From assembly GCA_023413015.1 (NCBI GenBank), contig JAEZQR010000096.1, forward strand, positions 1-28,528: a stretch of 28,528 bases of DNA, written 5' to 3'. Of this stretch, positions 1 through 12,000 are shown in pieces. The position numbers were made by a program, and so were the translations under genes. Each line of letters begins with the position of its first letter. Within the stretch, counting starts at the first letter, position 1. The DNA comes from Pseudomonadota bacterium. Lineage in GTDB: Bacteria; Pseudomonadota; Alphaproteobacteria; Sphingomonadales; Sphingomonadaceae. Under the pieces are notes generated by a model. That model was given only the letters and a program-made list of their open reading frames with translations. It was not told where the DNA came from and ran no database searches.

Positions 1-3000
1 TCAAGCGGCCGAAGCCGGCCCCCTTCGCGCTCGAGCCGCGGTTCGTCTTCGACGCCGCCGCAGCGGCCGATGTCGTCCAGGCGGCAGACAAAGTCGCGCC
101 CGCCGTCCTCGAACGAACGCTCGCCGAGGCGACGGCTCCCGCAGCCAAGCATGATTGGCTCGCTGCGGCGGAGGCAGCGACGGATGGATCGTCGGAAGCG
201 GCCGAAGGAGCCGCCGAGGCGACTGCGCCCGACGGACTCGATCACGGGGCAAGCGAGCGTCCGGCCACGCCGGACGCTCGCTCGACGGTCGGTGATGACG
301 CCCGGGCCGGTCGCATCGCCGACGATGGCTGGCATGAAGAGGCCGACCTGTGGCTCGAGGCTGCCGCGACGCTGGCTGACGAAGCAGCCAAAATGCTCTA
401 CATCGTCGACAGCCGCGTCGCCGACCTCGATTGGATCGTCTCGCGCTTGCCGGAGGGCGCGTACGTCGCCCTCGATCCGACCCGTGACGGCATCAGCCAA
501 GTCACCGAGTTCCTGCAGGGCCGCACCGGCGTGGCGACGCTGGCGTTCATCAGCGATGGTGCGCCCGGCCGCACGCTGCTCGGCTCAACCGAACTGAATG
601 CCGACACCTTGGAAGAGCGGGCTGCGGAGATTTCGCAGTGGAGCGCTTCTCTCACGGAAGATGGTGACATACTTCTGCTGGGCTGCGCTATCGCAGAGGG
701 CGCGTCCGGCAATGAATTACTGCAGCATCTGGCTGACCTGACTGGAGCCGATGTCGCGGGCAGCACGAATTTGACCGGCTCAGCCGAGTTGGGGGGCGAC
801 TTAGTCCTAGAGAGGCAGGTCGGCAGGATCGACGCTGGTGCGCAAGCCGCTGTCGATGCGGCTCTAGATGGATACCAGCACGTTCTGGCAATGACCTCCG
901 CTTCATTTGTTACAGCGGATAGCAGTGACGGCTATACCCGGGATGAGCTTCGGGCCGGGCTTACAATCAAAGTTGATTACAACGACGGTAATAAAACTGG
1001 CCGAACCTTCCTGATAGTCGTTCGCGAGGGAAGTTCATCCGGTGCCGTCCTCTACTGGCAGGTTTACACTTTCACCGGCAATGGGAACGGGGGCGAGTCT
1101 CAAAATCTTACGACAATAACGGATCCTTTCGGCAGCTACGCCGGTGGCGGTAATATATGGATCGGCATTACCCAAGGATCGGGACTAACAGCCGGTAACT
1201 CAGGGCAGTATGGTAGTGCCGGCTTCAAACCCGCGCCGCCAACTTTTTCGGGTGCAACCGCTACATCTAACCTGAGTGTCGCGTATTCAGGCAATACGCC
1301 CCCTACCAATACGCCCCCTACCTCGACCAACGATACGGTGACAACGAGCGAGGACACACCGGTTGTCCTCACGATCGATGACTTCGGAACGTACAACGAC
1401 TCAGAGGGCACGCCGCTTGCGGCAGTGCAAATCACGGCGCTGCCTAGCGCCGGGGCGCTCCAATACAACATTGGTACGACCTGGGTCCCGGTAACGGTGA
1501 ACCAGTCGATCAGCGTTGCGGACATAAACGCGGGAAAGCTGCGCTTCAGCCCGGCGGCCGATGCCAACGGCACCGGCTATGCGTCCATCGGTTTCAAGGT
1601 CTCTGACGGGCAATCAACGAGCGCTGCCACCTACTCGCTCACCGTCGACGTCACGCCGGTCAATGACGCGCCGGTAAATACCGTGCCGGCCGGACCGATC
1701 GCCGTTTCCGGCAGCACTCCCACGGCCGTGACCGGGCTGAGCATCTCCGATGTCGATGCAGGTGACGGCACGCTGACGACGACGCTCAGCGTCTCTAACG
1801 GCACGCTCTCGGTTGCCGCCGTCGGCGGCGGCGCGTCGATCAGCAACAACGGCACTGGCGCGGTGACGCTCACCGGCACGCTGGCTCAGATCAACGCCGC
1901 GCTGGGCGGCGTAGGCTCGAGCATCCTGTTCACCCGCGGAAGCGGGTTCACGGGCAACGTCACCTTGACGATGGCGACCTCTGATGGAGGCAATACGGGC
2001 AGCGGTGGCGCTCTGTCGGACACGGACAGCGTTACCCTTACGGTTGCGGAGTCGGCGGCAGCTATCCCGGACACCGCGAGCCTGACCGAGGACTCCGCCA
2101 CCACGACTGCCACAGGCAACTTGCTCGCGAACGACCTGAGCCCCGGCAGCGTGACCGGAATCCGGGTAACGGGTGGCACTATCGGCACCGTCGGTCAGCC
2201 CCTGTCCGGCACATATGGAATGCTGACCGTCAATTCGGACGGTACCTACAGTTACGTGCTCGACAACAGCCGGGCTGCGACGCAAGCGCTGTCGCCGGGC
2301 AACCCAGGCAGCGACGTCTTCACCTACACTGTATCCAATGGCTCGCAGCAGGCGACGCTGACGATCAATGTGATAGGCGTGAACGACGCGCCCGTTCTCG
2401 ATGCGACAAAGTCGCCGGTGCTGACGTCGGTCGGCCAGGGCGCAAGCGCGCCGGTCAACGGCTCGACCGCCGGCACGCTCGTTTCCGCGCTGTTGACCGG
2501 CAACGTCAGCGATGTCGACAGCGCCTCGCCGGGCATGGCGCTCACCGGGCTCGACCGCACGAACGGCACTTGGTGGCTCAGCAACGACAACGGTTCAACC
2601 TGGTCGCAGATCAGCGCTTCGCTCTCGGCCTCGAACGCGCTGCTGCTTGCCCCTACGGCCCGCCTCTATTTCCAGCCGAACGCGAGCTACGCCGGCACCC
2701 TTACGAACGCGATCACCTTCCGCGCCTGGGACCGGTCAACCGGGACGACCGGCAACTTCGCCGACACGACGACCAACGGCAACGCGACGGCCTTCTCGAC
2801 CGCGACCGACACCGCCGCGATCACGGTCCGTCCGTCGTATAGCCTGACCTCACCCGACAGCGCGTTCGCGCCGCTGCTCGTCGGCAACCGCTTCGATCCG
2901 AGCAGCGATACCCAGTCGAACGCGGCGGACCTCGATCTTTACGGCCAGAACGGCACGCCGCTGCTCTACGGCGCCTTCGACCAGACGGACGGCTACCTCT

Positions 3001-6000
3001 ACTACCGGGTGCGTATCGACAACCCGACGCTGTCGAAGGGCGTGCCGGTGTTCACCGGCGTCCTGCTGCTGGGCGTCGATGCCAATGGCGACGGAAAGCT
3101 CGATATCTTCATCGGCGTCGATGGACGCAACAATGGTCTGGGCGTCGTCACTTTCGATCCGGGCAACGACCTTAACATCAGCCCGAGCACGACCTCGATC
3201 ACCAACCAGCGCTCGGTGTCGTCGGTCGCCGGCACCACGGCCGCAAAGACCGACTATATGAGCTATGCGCTGGCCGGCGCCGACCTCGGCGGCGACGGCA
3301 AGCAGGATGCGCTGCTCACCTTCCGCTTGCCCTTCTCGATTCTCGAGTCGCGTCTCGAGGCGCTGCTGGCGGCGAAGGGCATCAGCTACAACCTGACGCC
3401 CGGCAGCACCGTGAGCTACGCGCTGCTCACGATGACGCAGAACAACTCGATCAACGGCGACATCGGCGGCGTCGGCAAGCTGACGAACACGCAGAAGAAC
3501 ATCACCTGGACCGACCTCGGCGTCCTCACGCCCGTCAGCTTTGCGGCGCCGTCGCTCAGCAACATCTCGGGTAGCATCGGCTACATTGAGAACGGCGCGC
3601 CTGTGCGCCTGGCGCCCGATGCGACGTTCACCGACCTCGACAGCGTCACCTACGGCGGCGGCAGGCTCGCCGTGACGCTGAGCGGCATGCAGGCCGGCGA
3701 CACGCTGTCATTCGTGGCCGTCGGCGGCATCACGACGAGCGGAACCGATCTCCGCTACAATGGTATCTCGATCGGTACGATCTCGACCGCCAGCGGATCG
3801 CTGACTGTCGAATTCGCCGGGACCGCGACGAAGGCCGCGGTCGAAGCGGTGATGCAGGCGCTGTCCTTCTCAAGCACGAGCGACAATCCGGGCGCCACGT
3901 CGCGCACCGCCTCATTCGTGCTCACCGACCCGGAGAGCAATGCGTCCGCCGCGCGCAGCGTCACGGTGTTCGTGACGCCGGTGAACGACGCGCCTACCGT
4001 CACGACGGCGCCCACGGTGCGCACCGTCACCAACAATCAGACCTACACGCTCGCCGCCGCCGGGGTGGGCGATGCCCTGCTCCTCAAGTCGGGACAGACT
4101 TCGGGGGCGTCGATCGCGGATGTCGATGCCGGTACGGGAACCGTGACGGCCACGCTGTCGGCACCGATCGGCATCATCCAGGTCTACAATGGCACGACGC
4201 TGGTGTCGGGCAGCAGCTCGGCGACGTTCGGCGGCGTCACCGTCAGCGGCTCGGGCACCGGCACCATCGTGCTGCGCGGCACGGTCGCCGACATCAACAG
4301 CTTCCTGGCCGGAAGTACGGCTGCCCAGCTCCTCTACCAGCCGGGCAGCAGCGCGCCGGACGGTCAGTCGGTGGTGGTCACGCTCGGGGTCAACGACCTC
4401 GGCAACACGGGCACGGGCGGCGCCCTGACCGCGAGCGCCACCTTCACGACGATCACGCTGTCGACCCCGCCGCTGCTAGTGGGCGCCTTCACGGGGAGCG
4501 TGCGCGAGGACAACAACGTCCAGTCGGGCAGCCTTGTCGCGAGCGGAGCCCTCACGGCTTCCGGCAACGCCTTGCCGGCCCCGACGATCACCTTCCTCGG
4601 CAATACGGCCGGCACGGCGCGGATCGGTACGCTGACCTACGATGCCGGCACCGCGAGCTGGACCTACACGGCAAGCAACGCCGCGGCGCTCATCCAGCAA
4701 CTCGCCGCCGGCGACAGGATCGAGGAAAGCTTCGAGATCCGGGCCACGATCAACGGCACGACGGTAACCGATTACATCCGCGTCACGATCGAAGGCGTCA
4801 ACGACGCGCCGACGATCACGATGGCGGCGGTGAATCCGACCTTCACCGAATTGGCGTCGCTGACGACATTGACGCCGGTCGACATCTTCGCCGCACCGAC
4901 CGCGCTCTCCACGGTCGAGCCGAACCAGCTCATCAACTGCATCACCCTCGACGTCACCTCGGTTGCGGACGGCGAGACCGAGTTCCTGCGCATCGACGGC
5001 AGCTATGTGGCGCTGACGGCCGGCACCACGGTCACCGCGACCAACGGCTACACGGTGACCGTGACGGCGAACGGGTCGACCATATCGCTTACCATCGACC
5101 TGGCCGGCGGCGTGAGCACGGCCGCAGCGGCCACGCTGCTCGATAACTTGGCCTATCTCAACACCGCTGAGATCCTCGCGAACGGCACGCGCACGGTCAC
5201 CATCACGGGGCTGCGCGATACGGGCGGCACCGCCAACGGCGGGCAGGACACCAACAACGCAAACATCGTCTCGACGATCACGCTGCTGCCGCGCAACGAC
5301 GCCCCGGTGCTCAACACGGGTCTCGCGACGCTGCAGGCCGGCCGCAGCTTCGTGCTGAGCAACGCGCACCTGCTCGCCAGCGACCCCGACAACAGTGCCG
5401 ATGAGCTCCGCTACACGCTGACGTCGACACCGGCGTATGGCAAGCTGGAGTACTTAAAGGACGACGTGACCGGCTGGACGACGATCCCTAATGGCCAGAC
5501 CTTCACGCAGGCCGACATCGACGCTGGGCGGGTTCGCTACGTCGCCAACGGCGGGGTGACGAACGGCTCGGTCGACAGTCTCGCCTTCACCGTTTCGGAC
5601 GGTGCGCTGAGCGGCAATGGCACCTTCGCGATCACGATCAGCAACAGCAACACCGCGCCGATCGCGTTCGACTCGCTGGCGAGGACCAACGAGGATACGA
5701 CACGCGTCCTGACGCTTGCCGACTTCCTCATGTCCGATGCCGACGCGGGCGATACGGTGAGCGCCATTGAGATCCAGGGCACGGCGAGCGCCGGCACGCT
5801 GCAGCGCTCGACCGACGGCATCAACTGGACTGCCATTACCGGCGTCCTCCAGGTCAGCGCCGCCGATATCAACGCCGGCAGGCTACGCTTCGTGCCCGCC
5901 GCCAATGCCAACGGTACCGGCTACGCCACCTTCGAGTTCAAGGTGCTCGACGCGCAGGGCGCCATCTCCGCCGACTCGGCGCGCTTCACCATCGATGTCA

Positions 6001-9000
6001 CCCCGGTGAACGACGCACCCAGCGGCGCCGGCAAGACTGTCACCATCGATGAGGACACGCCCTACAGCTTCAGCGCTGCCGACTTCGCGCTGACCGACGC
6101 CAACGACAGCCCGGCCGATACCCTGTCGGCGATCGTCATTACCACCTTGCCGACCAAGGGAACCTTGTTGCTGTCGGGCGCCGCGGTGACGGCGGGGCAG
6201 GTGATCAGCGCGGCGCAGATCGCCAACCTCACCTACCAGCCGCCGATGAACGACAACGGCACAGGGCTGGCGAGCTTCACCTTCCAGGTTCGCGACAGCG
6301 GCGGGACCGCGAACGGCGGCGCCGATACCGACCCGACGCCCAAGACTTTCACCTTCAACGTCACCGCGGTGAACGACGCGCCGACGTCGACGAACGACAG
6401 CGTGACGATCAACGAGGACACGACCTACACGCTCGTCCTCGGCGATTTCGGTACCTACGCGGATGTCGAGGGCAACCCCTTGGGCGCGATCCGCATCACG
6501 ACGCTCCCGACCGCTGGCACGTTCCAATACGACAATAACGGCACCTGGACGGCGGTCACGCTGAACCAGGTGATCAGCGCCGCCGACATCACGGGCGGCA
6601 AGCTACGCTTCACGCCGGCACCCAATGCCAACGGCGCCGGCTATGCGAACATCGGCTTCCAGGTATCGGACGGCAGCGCGTTCAGCGCGAGTTCCTACAC
6701 GCTGACCGTCAACGTGACGCCGGTGAACGACGCGCCGACGCTCGCCGCAGTCAACCGCACGATCACCGACACCGCGAACGACGACAGCTTCCCGCCGCTG
6801 ACCGGCACGCTGAACGGCGCGGATGTGGATTCCGGGACGCTCACCTACGGCATCGTCGGGGGCACGGACGACGGCACGACCGTCACGCTCGCCGGCACCT
6901 ACGGCACGCTCGTCGTCACCAAGTCGACCGGCGCCTACACCTATACGCCGAGCGACGCGGCGATCGAGCCGCTCAAGACCAACGTCAGCGATCTCTTCAC
7001 CGTGACCGTCAGCGACGGCACCGCGGAGACGCAGGCGAATTTCACCGTTGCGATCGCAGGCGCCAACGACACGCCCGAGGTCGCAAACCCGATACCCGAT
7101 CGCAGCGCGTCAGTCGGTGGCAGCTTCAGCTATCAGTTCGCGGCGAACAGCTTCGCTGACCGCGACAATGATACGCTCACCTACTCGGCGACGCTGTCCG
7201 GCGGTGGCGTGCTGCCGGGTTGGCTGAGCTTCGATGCCGCGACGCGCACCTTCTCGGGCACGCCGCCGGTCGGTTCGGCCGGCACCTACGACATCCAGGT
7301 AGTCGCCTCGGATGGCACCGCGACGGCGAGTGACATCTTCCGCATCACGGTGACGGCGACCAACCAGGCGCCGGTGAACACGGTTCCTGCCGCACAGGTG
7401 GCGGCGGAGGATACCTCGCTGCCGATCACGGGCATCAGCGTCGCCGATGCAGACGACAACCTCGCGACGACGCAGGTGTCGGTGGCGAACGGCACGCTGT
7501 CGGTGAGCCTCGCCGACGGCGCCACGATCTCGGCCGGTGCAAACAGCTCGGGCACGCTGACGCTGTCGGGCACGCAGGCGCAGATCAACGCCGCGCTCGC
7601 CACGCTCGCCTACAAGGGCAACGCCGACTTCAACGGCAGCGATACGCTGACCGTGCTGTCGACCGATGCGAATGGCGCTACCGACAGCGATACCGTCGCC
7701 ATCACCGTTACCCCGGTGAACGACGCGCCGACCGGGACCGACAAGACCATCACCATCGACGAGGACGGGTCTTATAGCTTCAAGGCCGCCGACTTCGGCT
7801 TCACCGATGCCCATGACACGCCGGCGAACAACTTCGCATCGGTGACCATCACCTCGGTCCCGGTGGCCGGGACGCTCAAGCTGAACGGGGTGGACGTGCG
7901 GGCCGGGGACGAGATCCTCGTCGCCCAGCTCGGACAGCTCGTGTTCGCGCCGGCAGCGAATGCCAACGGCACCGGTTATGCCACGGTCGGCTTCAAGGTG
8001 CGGGATGATGGCGGCACATCGAACGGTGGTATCGACACCGATCCGGTCGCGAAGACGATCACGTTCAACGTGACGGCCGTGAACGATGCGCCGGTCATCA
8101 CCTCGAATGGCGGCGGCGGAACCGCGACGCTTTCCGTGTCCGAGAATACGACGCTGGTGACGACGGTAACCGCGACCGATGTCGATTCGGGCTCGCTCAG
8201 CTACTCGATCGTTGGCGGCGCGGATCAGGCGCGGTTCACGATCGATGCGACGACCGGCGTACTGCGCTTCGTCGCCGCGCCCGACTTCGAAGCGCCGACC
8301 GATGCCGATGCGGACAATGTCTACATCGTGCAGGTGCAGGTCTCGGACGGCGCGGGCGGTACCGCCGTTCAGACGCTCAGCATCACCGTCACCGATGCGA
8401 ACGAAGCACCCGCCGCGTCGAACGACAGCGTGACGACGGCGGAAGATACCGCAGTCATCCTGTCCTTGTCGGACTTCGGTACGTTCAGCGATCCGGACGC
8501 GGGCGCAACGTTGACCGGGGTGCGCATCACGACGACGCCTACGGCTGGGACGCTCGAGTATGGTGGCCCCGGCGGCTGGACGGCGGTTGCGGCAAGCCAG
8601 GATATCTCGGCTGCCGACATCACGGGCGGCAAGCTGCGCTTCGTTCCCGCGGCGAACGCCAACGGCACGGCCTATGCCACCATCGGCTTCCGCGTGTCCG
8701 ACGGGGCGCTGCTGAGCCCGACCTATACGCTCACTGTCAACGTCACGCCGGTGAACGATGCGCCGGTGAACACGGTGCCGGGGGCGCGTACGACAGCCGA
8801 GGACACCCCGCTTGCCTTCACCGGTGCGAACGGCGTGTCGGTTACCGATCTCGACGGCGATGCGCTCACGACGATCGTCTCGGTGACGAACGGTACGCTG
8901 ACGGTGACGACGGGCGGCGGTGCCAGCATCACCGGCAACGGGTCCGGCTCGGTGCAGCTCCAAGGCTCGCAGGCGGAGATCAATGCCGCGCTTGCCGGCC

Positions 9001-12000
9001 TCACCTACCAGCCCACCGCCGACTACAACGGCTCGGCGACGCTGACCGTCACGACCAGCGACGGAACGGCGACCGACACCGACACGATCGCGATCACCGT
9101 GACCGCCGTCAACGACGCGCCGGTCCTGACGGCGCCTTCGACGATCACCTTCACCGACACGGCCGGCGATGACAGCTTCGCGGCGGTGGTGGGCACGCTT
9201 TCGGCGACTGACGTCGACAGCGGCGACACCAAGAGCTTCTCGATCGGCGGCAGCGGTACTGCCGCAGCCGGCGGCCCGACTTGGACCCTGGGCGGCGTCA
9301 CCTACAACCTGAGCCGGGTCGGCACCTACGGTACGCTCTATCTTGCCTCGGCGACCGGCGCTTACCGCTTCGAGCCCGCCGACGGCGCGATCGAGGCGCT
9401 GACGGCGAACACGAGCGAGACCTTCCAGCTCGTCGTCACTGACGGCTCGAACGCCACCGACGCCAAGACGCTGACGATCAACCTGACCGGCGCCAACGAC
9501 ACCGCCACGATCGGCGGCACGGCCACCGGCACGGTCGCCGAGGACGGCACACTGACCGCGTCCGGCACGCTTGCGGTCAGCGACCGCGACGCGGACCAGT
9601 CGAGCTTCCAGACGCCGGGATCGCTCGCCGGCCAATACGGCAGCTTTACCTTCAATAGCGCGACCGGGGCGTGGACCTATACGCTCGACAATGCGCTGGC
9701 GTCGGTACAGGCGCTGAAGGCCGGGCAATCGGTCACCGACACGCTCACCGTCGCGTCGAAGGACGGCACGGCCACGCAGGCGATCACGATCACCATCAAT
9801 GGCGCCAACGACGCGCCGGTGCTGACCGTCGGCACGCCGAGCGCGACGCTGATCGAGGCGGGGCACAATGTGGCGGGCGTGACGACCGCGACGGTCGCGA
9901 CGGCCAAGTCCGATGTCGACGGCACCGCCAGCTACGTCGTGACCGGCTGGACGTCGGTCGGTGGCACCAGCTACTCGCGCGACGGCACGTACGGCACGGT
10001 CGTCCTCGACACGGCGACCGGCCTGCTGACCTACACGCTCGACAACACGCGCGCCGCAACCAACGCCCTGGCGCAGGGCGCCTCCGTCGCCGACAGCTTC
10101 ACCCTGTCCGTGGTCGACGGCGACGGGGCGGTCGCGTCGCAGACGGTGGCGTTCACGGTGACCGGCACCAACGACGCGCCCGTCCTGACGGCGCCGTCGG
10201 CGATCGGCCTGACCGACACGGCAGCGGTGGACAGCTTCACCGCGACGCTCGGCACGCTTGCGGCAAGCGACGTCGACACTGCCGACACCAAGAGCTTCGC
10301 GATCGGCGGGGCGACGGGCGGTTCGTGGACGTTCGGCGCCGTGACCTACGACCAGAGCCGCACCGGCACCTACGGCACGCTCTATCTCGCGACCGCGACC
10401 GGCGCCTACCGCTTCGCGCCGAACGCGGCGGCGGTGAACGCCCTCGCCGCCGGCCAGACGGCGAGCGAGACGTTCGCCTTCACCGTCACCGATGCGGGCG
10501 GGGCGAGCGACACGCAGAACCTGACGATCAACGTCACCGGTGCCAACGATCCGGCGGTGATCGGCGGAACGACGACGGGCACCGTGGTCGAGGCAGGCGG
10601 CGTGGCGAATGCCACCGCCGGCACGCCGTCCGCGTCGGGCACGCTCACGGCCACCGATGTCGACGGCGCGGCGACCTTCGTCGCCCAGGCCAGCGCGGCC
10701 ATGAGCTACGGCAGCTTTAGTCTGGCCGCGAACGGCGAATGGACCTATGCGCTCGACAACGGCAACGCGGCGGTCCAGGCGCTGAACGTCGGGCAGATGC
10801 TGACCGAGACGGTGACCGTCACCGCCGCCGACGGCACGACGGCCACGGTCACCATCACGATCCAAGGCGCGAACGACGCCCCGACCGCCGGCGCCATCGC
10901 CGACGTCGGCGCCCCGATCAACCAGCCGTTCACCTATCAGGTGCCGGCCAACACCTTCACCGATGTCGACAACGCGACGCTCACCTATTCGGCGACGCTG
11001 GCCGGCGGCGGCGCGCTGCCGGGCTGGCTGAGCTTCAATGCCGCGACGCGCACCTTCTCGGGCACGCCGGGGGCAGGCGACGCTGGCAGCGTCGTGGTGC
11101 GGGTGACCGCTTCGGACGGCAGCCTGAGCGCGAGCCGCGACTTCACGATCGGCGTCGACAACCGCGCGCCCACGGCCAACGACGACACCGGGACCATCGG
11201 CGAGAACGAGACCAAGGACTTCGCGGTCCTCGCTAACGACAGCGATCCCGATACGGGCGATACGCTGTCGCTCGTGTCGATCGGCACCATCAGCGTCACC
11301 AGCGCGAACGCGGCGGTGGACGGCGCCGACGTCGCCGGGGCCGTGTCGATCGTCGGTGGGCAGGTGCGGTTCGTGCCCGGCACGAGCTTCGATGCACTCG
11401 CGCCCGGCCAGACCGCGACGGTCACCATTCCCTACACGATCCGCGATGCGGCCGGCCTGACCGCCACCGCGACGCTGACCGTCACCGTGACCGGCGCCAA
11501 CGACGCGCCGGTGGCGCGCGCCGACAGCGTTACGACGTCGGAAGACACGCCGGTCACCTTCGATGTGCGCAGCAACGACAGCGACGTCGATGGCGGCTCG
11601 CTGACGGTGACGGCGATCGATGGGCAGCCGATCACGGCTGGTGCCTCGGTGTCCGTCGCCGGAGGCACGGTGAGCCTCGGCGGCGACGGGCGCCTGACCT
11701 TCACGCCGGCCGCCGATTTCAACGGCACGCCGGCGTTCACCTACACCATCGGCGACGGGCAGGGCGGCACCGCGACCGCAACGGTCAGCCTGACGGTCGT
11801 CCCGGTGAACGATGCGCCGGTGGCGCAGCCGGGCGCGGCCACCGGCAACGAAGACGATGCGATCACCGGATCGGTCATCGCCATCGACCGCGATGGCGAC
11901 CCGCTCACCTATTCGCTGGTGGCAGGGCCGTCGCCGGCGCAGGGCACGCTGACGTTCAAACCGGACGGCACCTACCGGTTCGTACCCGCACCGGATTTCA

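Noticed and set aside
70..597. A 175-codon + strand frame near the start
   Set aside because: It is Arg/Pro/Ser-rich without motifs and overlaps the LEPR and DUF4347 coding in frame 3.
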